From the NCBI GenBank assembly GCA_902517885.1, contig CABYDZ010000001.1:62001-126000 (forward strand): DNA of 64,000 bases, in the 5' to 3' direction. Each line of letters begins with the position of its first letter. The stretch's first letter is position 1. The stretch is from an uncultured Pelagibacteraceae bacterium. GTDB taxonomy: Bacteria > Pseudomonadota > Alphaproteobacteria > Pelagibacterales > AG-422-B15. Position numbers and translations under genes: made by a program. The notes beneath the pieces were generated by a model, which worked only from the letters and a program-made list of their open reading frames with translations, ran no database searches and was not told the DNA's origin. Of the stretch, positions 47,384 to 55,042 are shown one piece after another.

Positions 47384-47457
47384 GCCTCCATGGTGAAATG
47401 GAATCATACGTCCTTGGTAAGGACGAGTTCCCTTGTCAGTAAAGGGTGGAGGCACCA
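47384..47457 (+). tRNA. Element-borne tRNA-Thr(GGU), complete, overlapping the integrase start
   Basis: 74 bases including CCA. Acceptor GCCTCCA pairs with TGGAGGC; D-stem GTGA with TCAT (one G-U); D-loop AATGGAA; anticodon stem CGTCC with GGACG; anticodon loop TTGGTAA (anticodon GGT at 47416-47418); variable AGTT; T-stem CCCTT with AAGGG; T-loop GTCAGTA; discriminator A; CCA. Stems differ from those of the split host tRNA but stay paired, while all three loops are nearly identical, so the fold is under selection. The T-loop lacks the usual T54 and A58, and the 53:61 pair is T-A instead of G-C. The final A is the first base of the integrase ATG. G1-C72, C2-G71, A73 and GGU fit threonine identity. 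Confidence 0.85.
47448..47452 (+). promoter_or_regulatory. Integrase Shine-Dalgarno inside the tRNA acceptor strand
   Basis: GGAGG, four bases before the integrase ATG, is positions 67-71 of the tRNA. In the folded tRNA it is base-paired with CCTCC at 47385-47389, so ribosome access and tRNA folding exclude each other. Confidence 0.75.
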
Positions 47458-48680
47458 TGCCTAAAGAAACACAGAAGTACAAAGCTCAGAAATCCAAGAT
47501 CACCGCTACGCTGGCAGACAAACTCAAACCACAGAAGAAGTCTCCACGTCCAGGAGACAAAGGACCTAGATATAACGTTAATCGACTCTGGGATACCGAT
47601 ATTAAGGGCTTTTATCTTGAGTGTGGTACTGGTGGCACCAAGACGTGGTATCTACGCTATTCAAATAAATTTCAAAGGAAACAGACCTATAAGATTGGTC
47701 GTTATCCAGCAATCACCGTACCGTCAGCCAGGAAGGAGGCTTTAATAAAGCTTGGTGAGGTAGCACAGGACATTGATATCCAGAAAGAAAAAAGACAGCA
47801 GATATCACAGGGTTCAGTTGCAGAGTTCAGTAAGAAATATCTGAAGATGCTCCCTGATTATAAATCTAAACACCGAGAGGTTTGGTGTCATGAGAAACGT
47901 ATTGTTCCATCTATTGGACACTTGAAACTGAAGGAAGTTGATAGGGAAGTCATCATGACAATGATGAAGAAATATGATCACTTGGGGGCAGACTGGGTGC
48001 GGACCAAAGTCATGCTACATAAATTCTTCAAAGAGATGATGTTAAATAAGCGGATTTCATACAATCCGGTAGCCGATATTCCTACACCTAAAGACAAGAA
48101 ATATAAGCCACGTACAGTCGTAATGACACCAGAACAGGTACTAAAGGTTAGAGAATTTTTAATTCAGGAAGTAGAAACACACCCAATACACTGTTATTAC
48201 CTGGGACTACTTCTAGCAATTGGAGCCAGACCTGGTGAGTTGATCAAAATAACTTGGGATCAAATCGATCTTAAGAATGCGACGATGGGTAACTTGTCAA
48301 TTGGGGAAGGTGCTGGAACAAAGACTGGCGATAAAGACATACCCATATCAGATGTTGCATTGAAGTATTTCAAGGAACTATACAAACATACTGGTACTTT
48401 CAAGTGGTGTTTCCCTGGACTTAATCCCACTAAACACATGTCCTCATACAGAGATTTCTACGACAAAGTTAGAGCGTATGCTGGCATAGGCAAAGTACAG
48501 ATGAGAGATTTTAGAAGAACTTTTATCACTGCTGGTGCAAAGTCCTCAGATGATATCCACGCAGTATCACAGATTGTGCAACACTCAGATATTAATATCA
48601 CTGCTAAAGTTTATGATCAGGTAGATGATAAGAGGCAACGTAAAGCGTTGAAGAAGATAAAAGGTGTGGCCTTACTATGA
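47457..48680 (+). CDS. int: P4-type tyrosine integrase
   Basis: 407 residues from the ATG preceded by GGAGG. The N-terminal DUF4102-like arm-binding domain is visible (RLWDTDIKGFYLECGTGGTKTWYLRYSNKFQRKQTYKIGRYPAITVPSARKEA). A SAM-like core-binding domain is at about 125-220. The catalytic domain has AIGARPGELIKITWDQID (Arg I), DFRRTF (Arg II; the position usually His in HxxR is Arg here), VQHSDINITAKVYDQ (His and Tyr nucleophile). It should recombine attP with the anticodon loop of tRNA-Thr(GGU). An upstream in-frame start at 47433 would lie inside the tRNA and is unlikely. A 55-codon gene follows with an ATGA overlap. Confidence 0.93.
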   Translation: MPKETQKYKAQKSKITATLADKLKPQKKSPRPGDKGPRYNVNRLWDTDIKGFYLECGTGGTKTWYLRYSNKFQRKQTYKIGRYPAITVPSARKEALIKLGEVAQDIDIQKEKRQQISQGSVAEFSKKYLKMLPDYKSKHREVWCHEKRIVPSIGHLKLKEVDREVIMTMMKKYDHLGADWVRTKVMLHKFFKEMMLNKRISYNPVADIPTPKDKKYKPRTVVMTPEQVLKVREFLIQEVETHPIHCYYLGLLLAIGARPGELIKITWDQIDLKNATMGNLSIGEGAGTKTGDKDIPISDVALKYFKELYKHTGTFKWCFPGLNPTKHMSSYRDFYDKVRAYAGIGKVQMRDFRRTFITAGAKSSDDIHAVSQIVQHSDINITAKVYDQVDDKRQRKALKKIKGVALL

Positions 48681-48844
48681 TCGAACTCATAATGCTTAAG
48701 ATGTGTTTTGAGAACGGTGAACTAGAGAAGTATATTGAGGAACATACAAACGTTGCCACCGTAATCTACGCCAGCTATGATGAGGAAGAAAGTACAATTG
48801 AGAGCGATAGAAAATGCTACTATATTTCTATCGAACGCTGGTGA
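48677..48844 (+). CDS. Small acidic protein, 55 aa, coupled to integrase
   Basis: Reads MIELIMLKMCFENGELEKYI and ends in CYYISIERW. It starts with an ATGA overlap at the integrase stop and ends four bases before the ATG of the next gene. This coupling, typical of the element, is the main support. No recognised domain; about a quarter of residues are Glu or Asp. The position after int would suit an excision or directionality factor or an inhibitor, but its acidic charge argues against DNA binding. Unassigned. Confidence 0.6.
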   Translation: MIELIMLKMCFENGELEKYIEEHTNVATVIYASYDEEESTIESDRKCYYISIERW

Positions 48845-48848
48845 AAAT

Positions 48849-49718
48849 ATGAAACGAGTATTAGACTTCACCGTTGCAAACATTGGCCACCCAGAGAGTT
48901 TTCAAAAAACCTTGCTTGAGCCATTAGCCGTAATGGGTATTGAGTTATCTGAGATTGGTAAACACTCAGCACAATCAGCTTTTGATCACTTTGTTCATAG
49001 GTTTTATGAACTGTATGACATTCACCAATACGACCAATATCCTGAAGCCAAGAAGCTCGATCAGTTTGACAAGAAGATTGAAAGCTTGTGGAAAGTTGTA
49101 GCTGAAGAAAATCGACGAGATCTTGAGGCTATGCAAGAGCTAGAGAAAGCTTTATTGAAAGCTCAGGACGAGATAAGAAAAATGAAACGTCACCGTGAAG
49201 AAAACCCAAAGAGTGATACTGTATATCCTCCAGGTGTAGTTATGCTTTGTCAGCATTTAATACTTTACTGGGATGACTGGATGCGGAACTTTATGGTGAA
49301 ACATAAACCAGGGGCATCAGTTAAAAGTTACTTCTATCAAATTGATAACCAGATGACCTTCGAATTACAAAAACATCTTCTTGAAGGCGTGGATGTTAAT
49401 AGTAATCCTGGCGGAGCATTTATACAGAGAGCATTTTATAATTACTGGGGTATTGATTTTACAACAGCCCAAATGAAAACCCTGATCCTGAAAGCGTGGG
49501 AGAGTAAACCCACCAAAGACGAATTAAATATTAAGCCACACATACCGTTAGATATTTGGTTGAGACACCAGAATTTAAGTATGGATCAAGTGGTAGAGGA
49601 AGAAGTAGCTGGTAGTTTTAAGTTGCAGCAGTTTTCAGCATCAAATGAATATATGGCATCACTGCAAGAGACTATCGATAACCTCCGAAAGTGGAGAGAA
49701 GAAAAAAATAAGAAGTAG
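48849..49718 (+). CDS. Unknown helical protein of the element, 289 aa
   Basis: I do not recognise the family. The chosen ATG (MKRVLDFTVANIG) follows the 55-codon ORF by four bases and has GGTGA just upstream; an in-frame ATG at 48777 would overlap that ORF. Residues about 75-125 form a charged coiled coil (DKKIESLWKVVAEENRRDLEAMQELEKALL...). The C-terminal half has LCQHLILYWDDWMRNFMVKH and YNYWGIDFTTAQMKTLILKAW, rich in Trp and Tyr. No signal peptide or membrane helix. The 87-base gap after it contains the likely promoter for the main operon. Confidence 0.75.
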   Translation: MKRVLDFTVANIGHPESFQKTLLEPLAVMGIELSEIGKHSAQSAFDHFVHRFYELYDIHQYDQYPEAKKLDQFDKKIESLWKVVAEENRRDLEAMQELEKALLKAQDEIRKMKRHREENPKSDTVYPPGVVMLCQHLILYWDDWMRNFMVKHKPGASVKSYFYQIDNQMTFELQKHLLEGVDVNSNPGGAFIQRAFYNYWGIDFTTAQMKTLILKAWESKPTKDELNIKPHIPLDIWLRHQNLSMDQVVEEEVAGSFKLQQFSASNEYMASLQETIDNLRKWREEKNKK

Positions 49719-49805
49719 ATCCAGAAATTATCCAGTCAACTTTTTGACCGCATAAAAACAGTTAGTAAAGTTGTTAGTGTTTCACGAGTATTCTATCTAT
49801 AGAGT

Positions 49806-50153
49806 ATGGAAAACAAAACACCAGAACTTGATATTGATGTTTATGCTCTCATCCCTGAGCTACTCGACCTAGAACAAATTCATCATTTGTACGGGCTGGC
49901 ACCAGGTACGATTAGAAGAGAGAGATGGCAACAAAAACTAATTAAAGAACGAAAAATTAAAGCTGAGGATGTAAAGAAAATTAATACCTCAGGTTTTGGC
50001 TTTTTGTATGAACCTGTCCTTATGTACGGGAAACTTTATTACAGACGAAAAGACGTAGAGCATTTCATAAAGACCTGCCAAGAAAAATCACCAATGGAAC
50101 AACTGCGACTTGCATCAATAGCTGGCAGAGCGCGCGAAGGTAAGAGTGTATGA
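49806..50153 (+). CDS. MerR/helix-turn-helix-type DNA-binding protein
   Basis: 115 residues. LLDLEQIHHLYGLAPGTIRRERWQQKLIKER is a helix-turn-helix of the HTH_17/AlpA excisionase kind, and KLYYRRKDVEHFIKTC is the usual downstream strand-helix. Proteins of this type act as excisionases or operon regulators on integrative elements. It heads the replication operon and overlaps the next gene by four bases (ATGA). Confidence 0.7.
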   Translation: MENKTPELDIDVYALIPELLDLEQIHHLYGLAPGTIRRERWQQKLIKERKIKAEDVKKINTSGFGFLYEPVLMYGKLYYRRKDVEHFIKTCQEKSPMEQLRLASIAGRAREGKSV

Positions 50154-50725
50154 TTGATAAAGCTATACGATTAGAGCGGGAACTAAAACGAAGTGGAAAG
50201 ATTGATAAAAATTTATCTAAAATCTCAACTGATGAATTTCCAGAAAAAGTTTTTCCAAAGATTGAACGCGGCCCCGAGGCATATAACGCCAGTCTTATTG
50301 ATTTAATCGACAACATACGCAGCACTACACCTGGACCAGAGGGTAAACAATTTGTGCTACCTAAATATACAGACGTGCCAACACAGAAAATTAAACATTT
50401 TAAACCTCCAACGACCGCAGAGATTTTGAGAATGTTCAATGATAATTTTACCTTAGGTGGCACTAACGACTTTGAAGAATTTAAAACAAAACTATTCAAT
50501 CGAGAATATAACGACCTAGAAATCGACCTTACAGACTACCTCGATTATGTGTTTGATGGTGAGGAAATGTCCATCAAAGAAGCTCATGAATTTGGTAATA
50601 GAAAATATGAGGACCTAGATGTTAAAGGCAGTTTATTTAAAACAATCGAAGATAGAACTGAATATAACATCGGTCTTGGCGCATTATTTCAAGAAGAAAT
50701 GAATGATCGGAGAGCAGGTTTATGA
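50150..50725 (+). CDS. Unknown protein of the element operon, 191 aa
   Basis: No recognised family. Mostly helical and acidic, with GPEAYNASLIDLIDNIRSTTPGPEGK and a Pro-rich stretch (PKYTDVPTQKIKHFKPPTTAEI) in the middle. The C-terminal LFQEEMNDRRAG ends just before the next gene. Starts and stops overlap neighbours by four bases on both sides. Length and lack of motifs leave the role open. Confidence 0.7.
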   Translation: MIDKAIRLERELKRSGKIDKNLSKISTDEFPEKVFPKIERGPEAYNASLIDLIDNIRSTTPGPEGKQFVLPKYTDVPTQKIKHFKPPTTAEILRMFNDNFTLGGTNDFEEFKTKLFNREYNDLEIDLTDYLDYVFDGEEMSIKEAHEFGNRKYEDLDVKGSLFKTIEDRTEYNIGLGALFQEEMNDRRAGL

Positions 50726-50916
50726 GAATAGACGATCTTCTTCTAGACGAACTTATCCGCCTGCATGATATCGCAAGAGAGAATGGCTACAAAGGCGACT
50801 ACCTACAATTCAAAAAAGATCTAGAGCGAAACCCAGAGTTTCTCTTCCCTCCAAGTGCAGGACCAGATTTTGCAGGTGGTGGTCTTGTAAGTTTATTTAG
50901 AAGGCTAGCAGTATGA
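50722..50916 (+). CDS. 64-aa protein with glycine-rich C-terminus
   Basis: The N-terminal 45 residues are an amphipathic helix pair (LLLDELIRLHDIARENGYKG). The C-terminus GPDFAGGGLVSLFRRLAV is a short Gly-rich plus hydrophobic/basic tail, a style seen at the ends of some marine phage virion or lysis-associated proteins. It may contact membrane or a capsid. Four-base overlaps on both sides tie it to the operon. Confidence 0.6.
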   Translation: MRIDDLLLDELIRLHDIARENGYKGDYLQFKKDLERNPEFLFPPSAGPDFAGGGLVSLFRRLAV

Positions 50917-51509
50917 GCAAAGAAAAATATATATTTCAATTTTCAAAACTTACCTCAGAACGAATGAGGGATGAACTGCTTAAGATGACACCACCAAAAC
51001 AAACCAGAACGCCTTACATAAGATCATCAGTGCTGGTGGCTGAAGAGTTATTAACAAATCCTTACCCAAACAAAGATATTGAAATCATCATTGATTGCAC
51101 TGGTGAAAGTGTATGGGTATTTGATCATGCTCATCAGATCACACATGAATACAAAAAACATCTATCTCACTACCATACACAGGAAGGCACAATACTGCCT
51201 ATATACAGCCAGCTAAAAGACAAAATAAAGCAGCACTTGTTAGATGTAGTAAACAAATATGAGGATATGGAAAACGAAGTGCCAGATCTTGTTATAAACA
51301 ATGGACAGATAAGTTTTAATTGTAGTGAAGGTTATTTCTGGGATGCCGAAGAAATGCAAGTTTCAATAGAAGATTATATTCCATGCCTTCTAACTCCCAA
51401 TGAGGCAATCCTGAGTGCAGCTGCATTAGAAAATATTGGTAATGGAGACATTCGCGCTGGCGGGATGGCAGTACAGATGCTTAATACAACAGCGAGAGTT
51501 GAACTATGA
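50913..51509 (+). CDS. Unknown protein of the element operon, 198 aa
   Basis: Not recognised. A probable N-terminal helix bundle is followed by strands with DIEIIIDCTGESVWVFDHAHQITHEY and LVINNGQISFNCSEGYFWDAEEM. The end LLTPNEAILSAAALENIGNGDIRAGGMAVQMLN is helical. No metal or nucleotide motif. Overlaps by four bases upstream and downstream. Confidence 0.68.
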   Translation: MSKEKYIFQFSKLTSERMRDELLKMTPPKQTRTPYIRSSVLVAEELLTNPYPNKDIEIIIDCTGESVWVFDHAHQITHEYKKHLSHYHTQEGTILPIYSQLKDKIKQHLLDVVNKYEDMENEVPDLVINNGQISFNCSEGYFWDAEEMQVSIEDYIPCLLTPNEAILSAAALENIGNGDIRAGGMAVQMLNTTARVEL

Positions 51510-51823
51510 GTTATCCGTTCGATCCATTCATAAGCCCCGTTCCAATATCCTTGAAGCCCTCTAAGACAAACAAAAAACCAGTAATAAAGAAAATAGAACC
51601 ACGTGCAACGAAGGTCATACAAACACCTGATCCTTTAAAACAAAAGCTAATGGAGGGTAAACCTTTAATACAAAAGCTACTGAGAGCAAAAGAGATTGAT
51701 GCAAAGCTCACGATGAAACGGAAACATAATCAAAAAGATGGTGAGTATTTTGCACTGCTAGAAGAATTTCACACCAATAGCAAAGACATAGAGATTGAAA
51801 GCTATAAGGGAGAAAAAAAATGA
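51506..51823 (+). CDS. Small basic protein of the element operon, 105 aa
   Basis: Lysine-rich, with a Pro-rich start (YPFDPFISPVPISLKPSKTNKKP) that looks disordered and a helical C-terminal half (MEGKPLIQKLLRAKEIDAKLTMKRK). It could bind nucleic acid. ATGA overlaps with both neighbours are the main evidence that it is real. Confidence 0.62.
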   Translation: MSYPFDPFISPVPISLKPSKTNKKPVIKKIEPRATKVIQTPDPLKQKLMEGKPLIQKLLRAKEIDAKLTMKRKHNQKDGEYFALLEEFHTNSKDIEIESYKGEKK

Positions 51824-52077
51824 CAATTAAAGAAATGCCAAGTGTATTAGAGGATATTGAGAAGAAGTTTTATACGGCTACGGTCACTAAGATCAGATCT
51901 ACAGCAACTAAAGGTGATTTTAAAAATGCATTTAAGTTTATTAACCGTGCTGAGTTGGCAGATGGGATCAAACGTAAACTTTTTGCTGAGGTACAAAAAC
52001 TTCAAATTATGCATGGCATGCCACATAACGAGTTAGACGACAATCCCTATATGGAGACTAGTGAATGGAAGAATTAA
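51820..52077 (+). CDS. Small helical protein of the element operon, 85 aa
   Basis: All-helical and basic (VLEDIEKKFYTATVTKIRSTATKGDFKNAFKFINRAEL). No family recognised. It overlaps the gene before it by four bases and the next by 13. Its position ahead of the primase suggests a replication accessory role. Confidence 0.62.
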   Translation: MTIKEMPSVLEDIEKKFYTATVTKIRSTATKGDFKNAFKFINRAELADGIKRKLFAEVQKLQIMHGMPHNELDDNPYMETSEWKN

Positions 52078-52433
52078 TAACGATAGAAGGTAGAAAATAT
52101 CATAAGGCTTATTTAGAGCACTGTCTTAAAAATGATTTATGGATTGGTTTTGCAAGACAGAGGACAGAAAATTCAACATACGACGAAACTTATACCGCAG
52201 TTAAACAATGGTTGATCCCATTGATAACTGAGGACAGCAATTTTACAAAGGGAGCACTGATGAAGTATGCACGAGAGAACTATAAAGGCCCTTGTGCTTA
52301 CAAAGACGTGGGTAAAGTTGTGAGTAGGATTGTCAGTGATGAATGCACCAGCAGATTTGGGTTGTGGTGCAAAGAAACTACTAAATTAAAAATACGTATG
52401 AGAGTGAAACATGGAAAGTCAAACACAATCTAG
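52065..52433 (+). CDS. Small protein upstream of the primase, 122 aa
   Basis: Reads MEELITIEGRKYHKAYLEHC, then GFARQRTENSTYDETYTAVKQWLIPLI and NFTKGALMKYARENYKG. No recognised domain; the pattern of helices could be a winged helix. It overlaps the primase-helicase gene by 23 bases, the longest overlap in the operon. Confidence 0.62.
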   Translation: MEELITIEGRKYHKAYLEHCLKNDLWIGFARQRTENSTYDETYTAVKQWLIPLITEDSNFTKGALMKYARENYKGPCAYKDVGKVVSRIVSDECTSRFGLWCKETTKLKIRMRVKHGKSNTI

Positions 52434-54840
52434 ACAATTTGAAAAACTATTTGAAGGAAAGAAGAAGAGCCACGGTTATCTAAAAGGGATGAGGTGGGAC
52501 GATATAGATGCGGACGGTAAGTGTAGTAAAGACGCCCGGACCAGACACAGACCGCCCAACTTTCATAATCATTTAAACGGTATAGAAAAGATTGGGATCA
52601 TACCGTTTGTATCTAGTGATAGATGTAAATGGGGTGCTGTTGATGTAGATGAATACAGCAATCTTGATCACAAAAAATTAGTAAACAAACTCAGAGATAA
52701 AAAAATTCCTGGTGTAGTCACCAGATCAACAAACGGGGGAGCACATATATGGTTCTTCTTTGACAAACCTGTGCCCAGTCACCTGCTAGTGAGCAGACTA
52801 AGAGGTGTTAGATGTGAACTAGGTATGAACCCGAAGGGTGAAGTGTTTCCAAAACAAACAGCCTTGGGGCCAGGTGATACCGGCAATTATTTATTCCTGC
52901 CTTACTTTCCTAAAAAGATTGATACGGCAAACAAACAATTTGTTGATGGATGTGACACCTATTGCATCACTGAAGAGGGCAAAGAGTTAAGTCTTGAAGA
53001 GTTTGAAGATTACGCAACAGCTTATGTCAGCAATAAGTTAAACGATATGAAGGTGGATGGATGGATTGATAATGGAGAAGAATACACTCAAAGTGAGTCC
53101 GTTGATCCCGAGGATGTTGAGGAAGGGTTAGAGGATGCACCGTCCTGTGTGCAGTTTTGTTCTAGTCAAATAACTAAAGCCGGTAAAGGTAGAGATGTTT
53201 TTATGTATGCTTACACCCTCTATAAACTGAAAAAGAATGGCGTTGTATCAATCAACGATATGAAGTGGTTGAACAAAAAATATGATCCTCCGCTGGCAGA
53301 CGATGATCTAACAAGAATACATAAACAGGTGCATAAAAATAAAAAGCAGCAATATAATTGTGAGGCAGTTAAACCTTACTACTGCAATAAAGAAACTTGT
53401 CGTTTACAGAAATATGGTATCGGTAGCGGTGGCGGAGACAGCTATTTTGATAATTGGTTGTATGTAAAATATCCACCACAGGTGGTGAAGTTGAAACCGG
53501 AACCAAAAGTTTACAAAACATTCGAAGCCAAAGAAGTGATGCTGGTAGAGCGTGGAATGATCCAGGTTAGTGCAAAAAGTACAATTCACCCAGGACACTT
53601 ATATCTTGATAAAATTGCCAGACACAATGCGGTGGACTACTTGGAGTGGCATCCTGCTAAGCCAGAGATTTTTCATACAAGGGTTAAAAACGGAACTGTC
53701 AAAGTGTTTAATAACTTTGTCCCAACAAATGTAGAGCCCGTTGAAGGTGATACAGCACAGTGGGAGGACTACTTAGACACTAGATTTAAACACCCAGAAT
53801 ATAGAAAATGGTTTGAAGATTTCTGGGCTCACAAAATACAAAAGCCTGAAGTCAGAATAATGTCAAATATATTATTAATCAGTGATTGGGGTGGCACTGG
53901 TAAGTCTCTTATTGGTGAAACAATGGAAGAATTATTTGGCGTACACAACACAGCAAACATAAGTTTAGATGCGATGGAGAGTGGTTGGGCTGATGTTGTT
54001 ATGAACAAACTACTGATCACAGTAGAAGAGATTTATGACACAGGACAGCACAGAGCAAAAATTGCATCAATAATAAAAAGATTAACAACAATCAAAAATG
54101 AATATGGAAATATGAAATATGGAAAGTTTCAACAGGCGGAAGTTTATGGATCTCTATATTTTCAATCAAACTCTAGGTCAGCAATCACAGTTAAGAAACA
54201 GGACCGTCGCCCGGGTATTTATAAATTGGATAACGATAAAGAGGAATTAATGGAGCAAAACAATAAGGAAGGCGACCTATTGAAAGAATGGTTGGATGAA
54301 GAGGATGGTTATGGAAAATTACTGCATCGTCTTTTAACTCGAGATGTATCGGACTTCTCACCTACTGCTGTGCCGCCACAAACAGAGGCAAAAAAGATGA
54401 TGGTTGCCAACACAGCAGGATTTAAATACGCAAAAATTATGACAGCTTGGAATGACAGGATGTTTCCATTTACTTCACAATCAAAGGTCTATTGTCCAAG
54501 ATGGATAGCACATTTACTCAAATGTGATCCCGAGGAAGTAGAGGCATTATTTGTTGATCAACTTGGTTGTCAGAGACTTGGCAGAGTGCAGAATGTGGAC
54601 TTTGTGATCTATGACAGAAACAACAACAATAAGCCGTTCCAGGTGGACTCAACACGAACTGAAGTCATTCTTTACACAAATGATCCCGATTTAATTGCTA
54701 ACAAAGAAACTATGAAGCCAAAACATTGGATGGAATACTACCTGCACCCAATACAACACGGAGGTAAAAACTATTATGGACAAGATGACAGGGTAAATGT
54801 GAATCTTTTAGAGGTGCTTAACACGGATAACACGGATTGA
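52411..54840 (+). CDS. Archaeo-eukaryotic-type primase fused to SF3-like (D5/DUF5906) helicase
   Basis: 809 residues. The N-terminal primase domain (about 50-200) has KWGAVDVDEY (DxD metal site), TRSTNGGAHIWFFFDKP (the SxGxHxW-type motif of TOTE-like primases) and PKQTALGPGDTGNYLFLPYF. A middle region holds a Cys-containing segment (CNKETCRLQKYG). The helicase has ISDWGGTGKSLIGE (Walker A, about 490), KLLITVEEIYD (Walker B) and SIIKRLTTIKNEYGNMKYGKFQ with YFQSNSRSAITVKKQDRR (sensor and Arg finger), as in DUF5906/D5-type proteins. It probably starts and drives replication of the excised element. Last gene of the operon; iteron-like repeats begin inside its 3' end. Confidence 0.88.
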   Translation: MESQTQSRQFEKLFEGKKKSHGYLKGMRWDDIDADGKCSKDARTRHRPPNFHNHLNGIEKIGIIPFVSSDRCKWGAVDVDEYSNLDHKKLVNKLRDKKIPGVVTRSTNGGAHIWFFFDKPVPSHLLVSRLRGVRCELGMNPKGEVFPKQTALGPGDTGNYLFLPYFPKKIDTANKQFVDGCDTYCITEEGKELSLEEFEDYATAYVSNKLNDMKVDGWIDNGEEYTQSESVDPEDVEEGLEDAPSCVQFCSSQITKAGKGRDVFMYAYTLYKLKKNGVVSINDMKWLNKKYDPPLADDDLTRIHKQVHKNKKQQYNCEAVKPYYCNKETCRLQKYGIGSGGGDSYFDNWLYVKYPPQVVKLKPEPKVYKTFEAKEVMLVERGMIQVSAKSTIHPGHLYLDKIARHNAVDYLEWHPAKPEIFHTRVKNGTVKVFNNFVPTNVEPVEGDTAQWEDYLDTRFKHPEYRKWFEDFWAHKIQKPEVRIMSNILLISDWGGTGKSLIGETMEELFGVHNTANISLDAMESGWADVVMNKLLITVEEIYDTGQHRAKIASIIKRLTTIKNEYGNMKYGKFQQAEVYGSLYFQSNSRSAITVKKQDRRPGIYKLDNDKEELMEQNNKEGDLLKEWLDEEDGYGKLLHRLLTRDVSDFSPTAVPPQTEAKKMMVANTAGFKYAKIMTAWNDRMFPFTSQSKVYCPRWIAHLLKCDPEEVEALFVDQLGCQRLGRVQNVDFVIYDRNNNNKPFQVDSTRTEVILYTNDPDLIANKETMKPKHWMEYYLHPIQHGGKNYYGQDDRVNVNLLEVLNTDNTD

Positions 54841-54987
54841 GACCACCAGACTGCCAAAGACTAAGCCGGACACACAGCCACGGGCCAAAAGAAATCTCTT
54901 TTTATGTATGTGATGCTTGTTAAGCGTGTGAATTGGTGTGTACCAACGGGCTGATGAAGTTAATTGCTTGTTAAGCATGTTAAGCGT
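54816..54987 (+). repeat. Iteron-like GTTAAGC repeats, candidate replication origin
   Basis: GTTAAGCGT or GTTAAGCAT occurs at 54919, 54970 and 54979, with TGCTTGTTAAGC repeated exactly at 54914-54925 and 54965-54976. An inverted copy (GCTTAACA) lies at 54816-54823 inside the primase 3' end, and TGTTAAGCGT recurs at 55501. A TTGGT/ACCAA inverted repeat sits between the direct repeats. The 202 bases 54841-55042 hold no other gene. Confidence 0.5.
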
Positions 54988-55042
54988 CCAAGAAACTATA
55001 GTGAGGATTCACAGTAATATACAAATATGTTATGCTGCTGAT

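Noticed and set aside
47180-47464. 94-codon plus-strand ORF at the element left end
   Set aside because: It runs through the arm repeats and the whole tRNA gene and has no recognisable sequence; a chance frame.
54938-55042. N-terminal extension of the right-end HTH protein
   Set aside because: The extra 35 codons cross the GTTAAGC repeats and have no domain-like sequence; the Met at 55043 begins directly before the HTH.
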